Source of the DNA: Branchiostoma belcheri
Taxonomy: Eukaryota > Chordata > Leptocardii > Amphioxiformes > Branchiostomatidae
Assembly: GCF_001625305.1 (NCBI RefSeq)
Contig: NW_017802902.1
Span: 206,578-270,577, forward strand
DNA: 64,000 bases
Direction of reading: 5' to 3'
In this document: one piece after another, positions 21,381 through 31,687 of the stretch
How positions within the stretch are numbered: position 1 is the first letter of the stretch
Layout: each line of letters opens with the position of its first letter
Made by a program: the position numbers and the translations under genes
Notes under the pieces: generated by a model
What the model saw: only the letters and a program-made list of their open reading frames with translations
Databases searched by the model: none
What the model was told of the DNA's origin: nothing

Positions 21381-23482
21381 ACACCACTCTTCATCCGAGA
21401 AAGCAATATACTTCTCTTAATGTCAAAAGTAGTTCCCTTTATCCCTAAAAGCGCCTCACTTTTTTTTCACTCCGTCCAAGAAAGTGTTTTAACTCTCTTT
21501 ATCCTCAAAAAAAACTTCACTTTCTCTACTCTGCCCAAGAAAACACCGTTCAGACAATTGACTCTTCGAGGCACTTCTTTATAATGGCCTGTGTCTGAGG
21601 CAGGCACTTTTTACGAGTTCCTACCCGGAAAGTTTCAACAGAAGCTATTTGGACTTGATTATAAGGTTCGTGTCTTTCAGTTGGCGATTAGTGAAGCTAA
21701 ATTTGTTGTATAGACAGCTTTCCAGTTATGTTTTCATTTTTTAAACAAATGATGGGGTAGAAAATTGGACTGCTTTCCTACAGTAGATAAGGTTGTATAT
21801 GCATGGCGCTGTCAGCATATTATCCCGGATTTCAAAACATTTTCCACCTAATCATCTGCTGGTACCTGGTGCTATAATTTTGTTTACTTAGTACTCCTGG
21901 TATCGGTAGGCGGTACTCCTCTGCCATATTTAGAAAACTCAGATTGACCATTGTACCATCTGTTAACAATGTTTAGGCTTTTCTTAACTATAATTTTCCC
22001 TTTAAAAGGTTTCAGATATAGACGTATATTGCACCTGCCTCTAAAGTTTATCATTTTCTGCGCAAAAGAGGAGTTTACGTACGATTACATATAGTCTGAT
22101 AACGACGTTTCAGTCTTGTAATTATAGAAAGAGGCAGAAAGAAAAGAGATATGTTGCATTTTCTGTTCTTCTGTTGATTTGTCATGTAGAAAGTGAAAAC
22201 AGGACCAGAAATGAGAAATTCACGTTATTGATATTCAAACAGCCAGCACGTCAAACAGCCAGACAATAAAAAAAATCCCGTTGAATATAGAAGTGTTTGT
22301 TACAGCCTACATGTGTAGAACCAGCGTTGAAGCACGTATCCTTTATCATCATATCATCTCGGGGTGTTTTATCCTCTTTTCGGATCATCATCATCATCAG
22401 GTCGGGCAAGTTGCCCGAACCAAGTCCATTCTTTCTCTCCATGCCGTTCTGTCCGCCATTTTCGGATAAATCCCCTGTTAAGTTCTAGTCTAGTTCTGTT
22501 AGTGATGTATCAGTAAACAGCAGCTGAATGGAGAAAGAAAGCAAAATCATTCAGGACACACCGAGATCTTTTAAATCTTTGAATAAAAGCTCATGTATGG
22601 CTGCTATTGTATGGAAACTAGACATTTTACTATACGATTTTTCAGCGCTGGTTTCAAATCATGATATTGTATGATATGATTGTGCTGTCATCGTCTGTAA
22701 TTAAGGCAAAAATCATTCATATCCAGTTCCATCGTTAAATGTCTGAAGTCATGGTTCTCAAAAGAAAGTCTTACTTTCTGAAATTGTAGTCTACATAATT
22801 CCAACAAACCTTTATTTATAGCAAGGAAATATGGTCGACATTGCCTTAATATTCTTTTTCTAGCAAGTTTACTGCATTTCCTTTTTTTTTGTCCTTAAAA
22901 TCACACTTCCCTTTTCTTACCTCTCTTCACCACGAAAACACTTGTTTTTGTCTGTTTGTTTGTTTGTGTGTGTGTGTGTGTTTGAAAAATGCCCGTACCT
23001 ATCTTCATCCAAAAACATTGCATCCAGAAAAACCAATGTACTTCTCTTGATCCCAAAAGCACTTCCCAACATCCCTTAAAGCACAGCACTTTTCATCGCT
23101 CCGTCCAATCTCTCTTCATCCCCCGTTGCACTAAGCTTTGGAATCAGATCAATAAAGAACCGTCCAGACAATCAAAACTACCACGTGTGTATGACGAATG
23201 TTAGGTTGTTTGTCACACGATATTACAGATCAGTTACCGAAGGACACACCCTACAAGAACAACAGTAGCCTGTGACTGAGGCATTTCTCACGAGTTCCTA
23301 CACAGAAAGTGCCAACTGAAGCTATTCTACTGGATCAAAAGGTACGTGTCTCTATCCTAATAATTTGCAATTAATAAAGCTGAGTCTATTGTGTACAGAA
23401 TTTAATATGTCTTTAATTCAACAGATAATGGGGTAGAAGATTGCAATGTTTTTTTTTTACTGTCAATAACTGTTTAGTTAGA

Positions 23483-24422
23483 TTCACGGCGGTCGGTTGC
23501 TAGGCTAAAAGTCGCATTACTAGGGAGGTATCGGGTTATAGAACGCGTTCGGACGTGGCCGCGCGGGAGTCCCGGGCCGGCCCGGGGGTAACGGGTAAAA
23601 TTTGAAAATAAACAAAAGTAAATACTCGTCAAAATAAAATGTAACAAGTGATTTTGTTAACCTTAAATGTTATTCTTCGACTGTCTTTGCTCAACTTTGT
23701 ATACATTTGCTTCCAAATGAGATAAATTTCGGATTTCAAAAACGGTTCACGAGAACCAAACAACTGATTTTAAGGGGCCCCGGATATCACAAATAAGGTT
23801 TGATTTTTTGATTTTTAGAAATATTACAGTAAAGGTAAACTTTCTGTCTTAGGATTTTTTAAATCTTTAACTAAAACTCGAATTACAGCAAAAAAAGAGC
23901 TAAAAACGCAGTTTTTCAACTTTAAATACCGATAATTCATAATCGCGGCCATATTTAAAAAATCCCTAAGACAGAAATCTGCGGAAATCGTTGCTCTTCC
24001 AAACAAGACCCCAATGAGGTAATTTGAACGATTTTTGGGAGTGGTTAAAATACCATGTTTGCACGCGTGCTATGACACTTGGATATGAGGACCTGGATTT
24101 TATAACAGCGTAAACAAGAATTCTGACCTTCAAGGTCACCCACGATGACGGCAGTAGCTTCGTTACATGTTACATATCCACAATAAAATCACGGCATAGA
24201 TGTAATATTTTGAAAACGGTTCATATTTGTGGAAAGGTGGATTTTTTCTGTTCCTTGGTTCCCAAGTAAAAAAAAAAGGCTTGAAGTAGCCGGTTGTAGC
24301 GACTTTACTGTAAATGACCGCGGGTAACCCCGGATCGAACGCCCGTTCTATTCGAATGACGTCATATCGAACAAGATTCGCGGGTTCGGGGGATTCGATC
24401 TCCATAGTAGCAGACTCCATAG
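23483..24422 (+). mobile_element. ~0.9-kb interspersed repeat, copy 1 (3'-altered)
   Basis: It begins TTCACGGCGGTC like the copy at 38392. It shares the internal blocks GGTATCGGGTTA, CAAGGTCACCCA, CAGTAGCTTCG.TACATGTTACAT and TGACCGC.GGT. Its right end does not reach the ACCACCGTGAA terminus seen at 35787. It has an internal inverted repeat, TTTCTGTCTTAGG / CCTAAGACAGAAA. Confidence 0.75.
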
Positions 24423-24779
24423 TAACCTCAACATTAGCTGCATTATTTAGTGACTTAATAATCTTTTGACCAATTCTTCATGAATCAAAAATTTCAGATT
24501 AACATGACGTCGTCGTTGAAATGATTAACCTCTCTGAATTGAAAGGCTTCATGTAGTGAACGCATAGCAGCAAAAAAGTTAAATGTATGAAGTCATAATT
24601 TGCGATTGTTTGACCGCGAAGAACTTTCTTAAATTTGCCATTTTCATGCCTCCTACAAACCTCTGCCCAGGGTAAGGTAATAAGGTCGATTTTACCTTAC
24701 TCTCTTAATATTAGAACATGGACACTACCCCTAATGATCAGCCAATGAGAGCCCTTTATTTTCGTTGTCAATGTCCCCA

Positions 24780-24915
24780 TAGTACAAAAAAGCGTTGTAC
24801 TATCCAAAAAAGTGTGGTTCTATCCAAACAGTGTGGTACTATCCAAAAAGTGTGGTATTAAAACTGAGTTTTAAAATCAGTACCACACTTTTTAGTTAGT
24901 ATTACACTTTTCGGG
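24780..24915. repeat. AGTGTGGTACT hairpin array, copy 2
   Basis: The counterpart of 21005-21155 in the second segmental copy. A poly(C) tract (24932-24953) follows. Confidence 0.7.
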
Positions 24916-25149
24916 TTTTAACTGAAACCAGCCCCCCTCCCCCCCCCCCCCCTCTGTGACACTAATCACCCAAGAGACAATAGGATTGAGACACAAACAG
25001 ACCAGCTTTCTCTAAAATAAATACTGCATTAAAACCGATATTAAACAAGAAAAACTGAAATTGCACAAGAAAGAATTGAACAAGTTTGAAATGAAACTTC
25101 GGGGATATGGCCATGATCTAAGTTAGATAGACCATGTACTTGGGCTCGT

Positions 25150-25264
25150 TTACTGGTAAATAGCGTTGCCCGCCCAATCGGGGACTGTCTGACACCCTCC
25201 GCTATCGCCTTGGGAGTCAGGTAGTCCCTGTTGTGGGCGGCGTAACACTATTTCCCAGTAAATT
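25150..25264. mobile_element. Short inverted-repeat MITE
   Basis: Arms of ~45 bp: TTTACTGGTAAATAGCGTTG on the left against TTTACTGGGAAATAGTGTTA from the reverse complement of the right. Both continue into GCCCA and GGGACT. It sits at the 3' edge of segmental copy 2, and flanking TAGATAGACCATG sequences are also inverted. Confidence 0.65.
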
Positions 25265-25289
25265 TGCCTGGCCCATGGTCTATCTATAT

Positions 25290-25620
25290 AACACTCACCA
25301 CATTTTTCTTTGTCCAAAAAATAACAGCACTTCCATTTTTTACGCCCAAACCGGCACCCTCTCAAAAAGCACTTTTTTTGTCTTTGTCCAAAAAATCTCC
25401 GCACCTCTCTTCATACAAAAACATTGCACTACTCCTAATCTAAGAAAGCAATGTACTTTTCTTGATCTCCAAAGCTCTTTCCTTTATCCCTAAAAGTGCC
25501 GCCCTTTTCTTCTGTTCTGTTCAAGAAAATGCTTCAGCTCTCTTCAGTATCAAAAGCACTTCATTCTTTTTTTTTTAATTCTCCCGTTCAGACAATCAAA
25601 TTTTTGAATCACTTTGTGAA
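25290..25620. repeat. Extension of the CT/A-rich degenerate minisatellite
   Basis: Units resembling CTCTTCATCCAAAAAACATTG with ~28-30-bp spacing continue here, ending with the CCGTTCAGACAATCAA block that also closes 18665-18692 and 21545-21562. Confidence 0.6.
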
Positions 25621-25988
25621 ACCCTCAAAAAAACTACATAAAATGTGAATTGTTTCATGATTGAATGGGCAATGTTTGGGATTCCTGGCCATACTCTGTT
25701 CCTTACAATATGTTAACAACATATTCCCTACAATCTTGTCTCTACATAAATGACTTTCAAACCATGAATCGCCACGACGCCAATTGCGATTCGCAAACAA
25801 AAATCGCCTCGACGCCAAAGCAAAGCATAAGAACACACCGGACACATGGTCACTCTGCATAAGCCAAAGAAACATTGTGACCGCCTTAACGAATGGAACC
25901 TACATCAGGGAAGTCCTGGATGACTTCAAAGGCGGATACACATTAAGACGCTACAAGGGCAAGCCTCTCCGGGCGAACTAGCACTGAA

Positions 25989-27379
25989 TGATGATAGCTC
26001 CCTACTGGACATTGTAGATAATCCCAACTCTTCAGCTGATCGACTTAATTCTGATCTTAGGAAGATATCACGCTGGTCTTCGACCTGGCTTATGGAGCTT
26101 AATCCGCTAAAGACTGAAGAGATGTGTTTTTCTAGGAAATCCAATTCTCCAGACCATCCCCCCATTATACTTGATAATTGTGTTATTAAATCTGTTAAAG
26201 TTCATAAGCATATAGGAATGATACTTACCTCCACCATGTCTTGGGAAACTCAAATTTCACATATGATTGCTAATGTATCCAAACGAGTGTCCACTCTCAA
26301 CAAGTTGAAATTTAGATTACCACGCACTGTACTTGATGTTATTTTTAAATCTTTTATTCGACCTCTTCTCGAATATGCTGACATAATATGGCATGGATGC
26401 ACTGTGTATGATTCTCAACGATTAGAACGAGTCCAATATGAATGTGCACTTACAGTTTCAGGGGCTGTCAGAGGGTCTTCTTACTCCTCACTCCTTGTTG
26501 ATTTAGGCTGGGAGAGACTCTCTGATCGTCGCCATGTTCACTCACTGATCATGATGTACAAAGTAATCCATGGCCATACCCGTCAGTATCTCAGGGACCT
26601 GATCTCTCCCGAAGTTTCTTTTTCGACTTCGTATGATCTTCGTAATAAATCTAATTTACGGCTACCGCTTTGTCTTACAACTAGGTATAAAAAGTCTTTC
26701 ATTCCATATGCTACGCATCACTGGAATGGTCTTGATGTAGCTGTTCGATCTCTGAATCTTTCATTGTATAAGAAGTACTTAGTAAAGTCAGTACGTTCCC
26801 CTTTTTACCGACATTTTAGCATCGGCCCCAGGTACACCTGCGCATTACTCACGCGTCTCCGCATCGGGACCTGTAGTCTTAACCACAGCTTATTCTTAAG
26901 AAATTTAGCCCCTAGTGCTGCTTGTATCTGCGGGTCTCGTTGTGAGAGTGTCATACATTTTCTTTTACACTGCCCTTTATATAATCAACAAAGAGTCACC
27001 CTACTCAGCAATCTCCAGAATGTGGTAGGCTTTGATTTTGATGTTTTCAATATGTCTGAACAATTGTTATGTGATATTTTACTTAGAGGATTACCTGATT
27101 TATACTATGATACAAACTGTAATATCTTGCTAACCACTCAAACTTATATTGTTGACACCAAACGGTTTGTACTCGACAGACTTATTATATAGCCTACTAA
27201 ACATTTCTTTGTACTATTTAACGACCCATCCCACCCACTTGCTGTTCTTTGTTTTTTGTTATGTATTGTAATTGTATTCTATGTTTGGTGGTGAGGCTAA
27301 AATTAGCTATAGCTAGAGTACCTCACCACCTTGTCTTGTATTGTCCTTGTTGAATTTGCAAATAAAAAAAATAAAAAAA
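25989..27379 (+). mobile_element. 5'-truncated LINE with perfect target-site duplication
   Basis: The 10-bp sequence TAGCACTGAA occurs immediately before (25979-25988) and after (27380-27389) the insert. The insert ends with an AATAAAAAAAATAAAAAAA tail, the signature of target-primed reverse transcription. It starts within the catalytic region of the RT, so it is heavily 5'-truncated. Removing it joins GGGCGAAC to ACTGGGGACC. Confidence 0.9.
26092..27192 (+). pseudogene. LINE reverse transcriptase C-terminal ORF
   Basis: A 366-codon frame from the ATG at 26092; reading continues upstream to 25990 as SSLLDIVDNPNSSADRLNSD, just after the Asp-Asp box. Motifs: WLMELNPLKTEEM; RPLLEYADIIWHGC; QRLERVQYECALTVSGA; LIMMYKVIHGHTR; and a C-terminal Cys/His knuckle CICGSRCESVIHFLLHCP. 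This is a CR1/L2/Jockey-like LINE C-terminus. It is uninterrupted, so the insertion is young, but with the 5' half gone it cannot encode a working element. Confidence 0.8.
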
Positions 27380-27389
27380 TAGCACTGAA

Positions 27390-27646
27390 ACTGGGGACCA
27401 ACATCCTCGACACTCCTAAAGATAAGGCTACAGTACAGCAGACCGACCTACCCGGCAGAGAGGACTCTTTCCCTACATTTGCCTCGTCTTTCCGAAAAAT
27501 TCCCGGAGTCACTACAAGTAACAGTGGGTGAAGTTCGTCAGCACCCTCTCAGCTTCAAAGTCCCAACAGTCCTGCGGCCTAGACTTCATTTTACTTAACC
27601 TGCTAGCATGCTACGGGGATGGATGATACCATCTCTGCACCCTTAA
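27390..27646. other. No gene recognised
   Basis: An open plus-strand frame reads LGTNILDTPKDKATVQQTDL to a stop at 27529. It was split from 25860-25978 by the LINE insertion, but no domain is recognised. Confidence 0.4.
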
Positions 27647-28229
27647 CCCTCAAACCACAGTAGGTTTTCTGCCGAGTCTTACCGTATGCGGTCAAAAATG
27701 ACCGAAAAATGCCATACGAATATAGATGTGTGACTCGATTCTGTGATTTTTAAGTATTTCTAGTTTCCTTAATCTATGAATGACAATTTGACACAGTAAG
27801 GTGTAAAAATATCTGCTCATTATCATAATTCATGCACCTGAAGCAATATGCCTTTAGGCAGCCATGCCAATGACCTCTGACACCAAGTACATAGCCAAAT
27901 AGGTCTAGGGTCACTTTTTTTAGTTTTCTGAGCCAAAATGTTGAGGTTATTCAAATGGCAGTAAAAAACATAAGCAAACATATTATCTGGAAGAAAAAAT
28001 GACAACAAAAGACTCACATGTGTTAAAACACCAGATTAAATTGTTGGGTTAGTTTTGCTCCCGCTAAAACATCCATAAACTTTCTAGGATAACTCAATCA
28101 GCAACGTTCTAATCTCAATAAAACGGATGAAAAGTTATAAGAAATATATACAAACTCATAGAAGGAATTTCGTTTTTGACAAAGAATGTCAAACTGGCAC
28201 AGTTCTGACCCCATACGATGGTTTGAGGG
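27647..28229. mobile_element. Second piggyBac-like MITE
   Basis: Termini CCCTCAAACCA (27647) and TGGTTTGAGGG (to 28229) are perfect inverted repeats. They are flanked by TTAA on the left and TTGA on the right, an old TTAA target duplication. Subterminal CGTATG.GGTCA blocks are also inverted. It is 583 bp with no transposase frame, and its termini differ from the 8503-9490 element. Confidence 0.75.
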
Positions 28230-28419
28230 TTGACAAACCTGTTCAATATATGTCTCGCTCGGGCAAGTCCGGAACCCCAAGGTAGAAGGGACCAAATATG
28301 ACACAAATCCAAAAAGAAGGTAGTCGTCATGCTCCTAAAGGTCCTACAGGCATTTCTTATGAACAACTACAAGCCAATATTCTATATTTTACCCATGCCC
28401 AAAGTTCAGGAAAAAACTT

Positions 28420-28805
28420 GTAAACGATCACCTAATGAAGTAAATTCCTCATTTGCGTGAAATATATAAGTTGTTTATATTCTCCACCAAAAGGCAGTTT
28501 TATCTCAACAAAGAATGCCATTCTAGCATTTCTTTATAAATTATGTAAATGAGGTCCTTATTTGAATAAGTTAGGTTCAATGATGTTCACCTTCACTTAA
28601 CTTTCAAATACCATCCATATTTGCATAATTGTTACATCCATATTTCCATAATTGTTGCACATTCCTGTTAAACATAACCAAATCTACCTACATACTGAAA
28701 ATCACGATTCGTCAACCGGTTCATGAGTTATCCTCTTTTGAATATTATCAAACGCACCTACAGTTCCAAGTGTAGCCGCTAGGGGGCCCAAACTCACATC
28801 ACTTC
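28420..28805 (+). repeat. Interspersed repeat (CCGTCAACCGGTT / GGGGGCCCAAACTC family)
   Basis: It contains ATTTGCATAATTGTTACATC, CGATTCGTCAACCGGTTCAT and CGCTAGGGGGCCCAAACTCA. The same ordered blocks are at 39880-40075, partly at 34258-34400, and in reverse at 45540-45700 and 60836-61050. Confidence 0.7.
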
Positions 28806-29395
28806 ATTCCGATTACAAGTAACAAGATCTACCTATCATTCAAATTGATCCTAGCATGTCTAGGTCATGAGGTATCAAAACCGGATGTGCAGCTGCAGTA
28901 CCATATGAAGCCACTACAGGGCCTAAAATCTAATCATTTCGAGGTCCCATTAAGACTACTGACCTACCAAATATCAAGTCAATCCATTAAAGCATTCTCA
29001 AGCTATAGTGTTTACAGACACGCAGACACACACACACACACAAACGCCTCCACAAAGCCCAAGCCGAAACCATGACGAAGGCAATGACCTGCCTTCCAAC
29101 TGCGCAGCCTGTGAGGAGAGCAGATGACACCTTTTGCACTGTTACAGGCAGGTTAAAACATGGACCGTATCAGAGTGATTACAACACTGGCGACTACAGG
29201 CCGGAGACAAATGCAAAGTTATGTTTATCATGTCACAATTACCGTCCCACAAAGGCTATGCCGATCATTCTAGCTTTACTACCATATAGATCATCTACAG
29301 CCACGAACACTTGGGTTTGAGATTAACAAACAAACTCACCCGATCTATGCACATGGGCTCACGGCAAACAAGACAAGACGCGCCGCTTAGTGTCA
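28806..29395. other. Upstream region of the LRR gene, no exon identified
   Basis: Contains a short (CA)n tract (29026-29041). The LRR exon has an acceptor at 29633, so a 5' UTR exon must lie somewhere upstream; I could not pick it out. Confidence 0.4.
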
Positions 29396-29510
29396 CGGAC
29401 GAAAGGCAATGGATGCTACCTGAAACATCTATCTGTTTACAAAATCGTATCCAGTTGCTTGAGCATTACTGTTATGGCATATCTTATTACCTGGATGTCT
29501 AACCTCGACG
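29396..29510 (+). repeat. Hammerhead-like repeat, family GGATGCTACCTGAAAC
   Basis: A GGACGA core (mutated) is followed by a weak hairpin AGGCAA/CTACCT, GAAA, then ACA-6 nt-TGT. The shared 3' block is AAAATCGTATCCAGTTGCTT and a TTATTACCTGGATGTCTAAC tail. Sister copies are at 43383-43495 and 47160-47245. Confidence 0.55.
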
Positions 29511-29633
29511 TTTCATTGGAGGAGAAAAGATTTTCAGCTGGGGCTCTGTTTTTGTATTTATTCCTGAAAATCATTTGGGTTTTGGTGTGGTTTGTACTAA
29601 TCACGAGGGGTTTCCTTTTCCTTTCCTCTATAG

Positions 29634-31687
29634 GTGGCGTGACACTATGGGAAGAAAGATGCGACACATGTTGATTTTCCTTCTAATCATCCTGAAGGAA
29701 CCCAACATGCAAGAAGCTGGCTGTGGGTTGAAAATCTGTACCTTTGGAAAACATGGTCTCAGAAGCATCCCCCAGAACTATCAGAACAAAAAAACCATCG
29801 AGTTTATGAATTTAAATCATAACAATATAAAAATGATTCCATCTGGTATATTTAATAACCTACCCAAGCTAGAAAAGTTGTTGCTTGTTTCCAACAAGAT
29901 AACAAAAATTCAGCCTGGTGCATTTGCGAATGTACCCCGCCTAGAAGAGCTGCGCCTTGAAAACAACCAGATAACAAAGATTCAGGCGGGTACTTTTGCA
30001 AACGTACCCAAACTACAAAAGCTTAACCTGGAAAACAACAAGATAACAAAGATTGAGGCTGGTACATTTGTAAATCTGCCCGTGCTAGAAAGGTTGATAC
30101 TGTGTCTCAACGTAATAACAATGGTTCAGCCTGGTGCATTTGCTAATGTACCACGCCTACAACACCTGTCCTTACATGACAACCAGATAACAAAGATTCA
30201 GGCTGGTGAATTTGCAAATCTACCCTGGGTAGAATATTTGTTACTGCAGAAAAATCAGATAAAAGTAATTCAACCCGGTGCATTTGCAAACCTACACCAA
30301 CTCAAATATTTACATCTTCACTACAATCAGATCAAAATGATTAAATCTGAGACATTTGCAAACCTACCACAGCTCCAACTGTTGAACTTGTCCCACAACC
30401 AGATAACTAACATCCATTCTGGTGCATTTGAAAATGTGCCGTTATTCCAAACTTTGGACCTACAGAACAACAACATGTCGTCCATCCCCCTGTCAGGCCT
30501 TGGTCTGTTCATATCTATAATTACCATAAAAATCGATGGGAACCCCTGGCAGTGTGACTGTAGGATGACTCCCTTCAGGCTAAACCTTGCGTTCAACGAG
30601 CAGATAGTATGTACCCAAACCCGACAAAGTTAAGGGGCAGAAGCTTACAGATGTCAATCCTGAAGAATTAATATGTGAAGAGCCAACCATATCGACACTA
30701 ACTTCCCCCCGTACAATAACGTCAGACAAACCAACACAAACTTCTCCCCTTACAACTCCAAACAAACCGAAATCTGTTCCCAGTAACACCCTGTCCGTTC
30801 TCATTGGCGTTTCCTGTGGTTCATTACCTGGTCTTGTCCTGACTGGCATCATCATCCTTACAGTGTGGTACAAGATAAAGACCAGAATTCCTCCTTTAGG
30901 GCTGCATCCCATTGGTGTTAGTAGCAGAACCAGTGGGCATGATCAAACAAGGCAGGATCAGACTCAAATAAGTCAATGCATTGAAAATCTATCACAGGCT
31001 CAAGTACTAGCAGCCTTCAATCCAAACCCTATGTATGAAAGTGTGGGAACACCTGCAAATGACGTGATATCAACGGAAGTAACTAGTTGTCATGATCAAG
31101 CAGGTCAAATTCAGTCTCAGACTATCACTGACACAAACGCCACAGATACAATAATGACCAATAATCATGGTCCCAAGTACGAAGATGTTGACAACGATGA
31201 TTCTAAGATAGGGCAGAGCCAGCGTCAGTCCTTCACTGAATCCGACACAAACACCACAACTACTATAATGATTAATGCTTATACAGATCAGAGTCAGCCT
31301 CAGACAATCACTGAATCCAACACAAACACCACAGCTACTGTAATGACCAGTGGTTATGATCAGACAGGTCAGGGTCAGTCCCAGACCATTATGGAATCCA
31401 ACACAAACACCACAGCTACTGTAATGACCAGTGGTTATGATCAGATAGGTCAGGGTCAGTCCCAGGCCATCACTGAATCCAACACAAACACCACAGCTAC
31501 TGTAATGACCAGTGGTTATGATCAGACAGGTCAGGGTCAGTCCCAGGCCATCACTGAATCCAACACAAACACCACAGCTACTGTAATGACCAGTGGTTAT
31601 GATCAGACAGGTCAGGGTCAGTCCCAGACCATCACTGAATCCAACACAAACACCACAGCTACTGTAATGGCTAGTGGTCATGATTAG
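29634..31687 (+). pseudogene. LRR type I membrane protein, apparent frameshift
   Basis: The exon starts after a strong acceptor (CCTTTCCTCTATAG, ending 29633). ATG at 29647 gives a basic start and hydrophobic core (MGRKMRHMLIFLLIILKEP), then an LRRNT-like segment, about ten 24-residue LRRs (pattern AFANVP.L..L.L.NNQITKIQ.G) and an LRRCT (NPWQCDCRMTPFR). This frame stops at 30633. The family reading continues one frame over: KLTDVNPEELICEEPTIST, a Thr/Ser/Pro-rich stalk, a transmembrane helix (VLIGVSCGSLPGLVLTGIII, then LTVWYKIK) and a long tail. A one-base indel around 30612-30628 thus splits it, either a true null allele or an assembly error. The tail has YESV and YEDV (YxxV, possible SH2 ligands) and then a 27-residue repeat to the stop at 31687. 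Such LRR receptors are expanded in lancelets; the ligand is unknown. Confidence 0.8.

Larger units (their letters stand above)
21381..25153. repeat. Tandem segmental duplication, copy 2 (with insertion)
   Basis: The second direct copy of 18513-21380. It differs mainly by the ~0.94-kb repeat at 23483-24422, which replaces about 40 bp of copy 1 (20609-20651). Confidence 0.75.
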
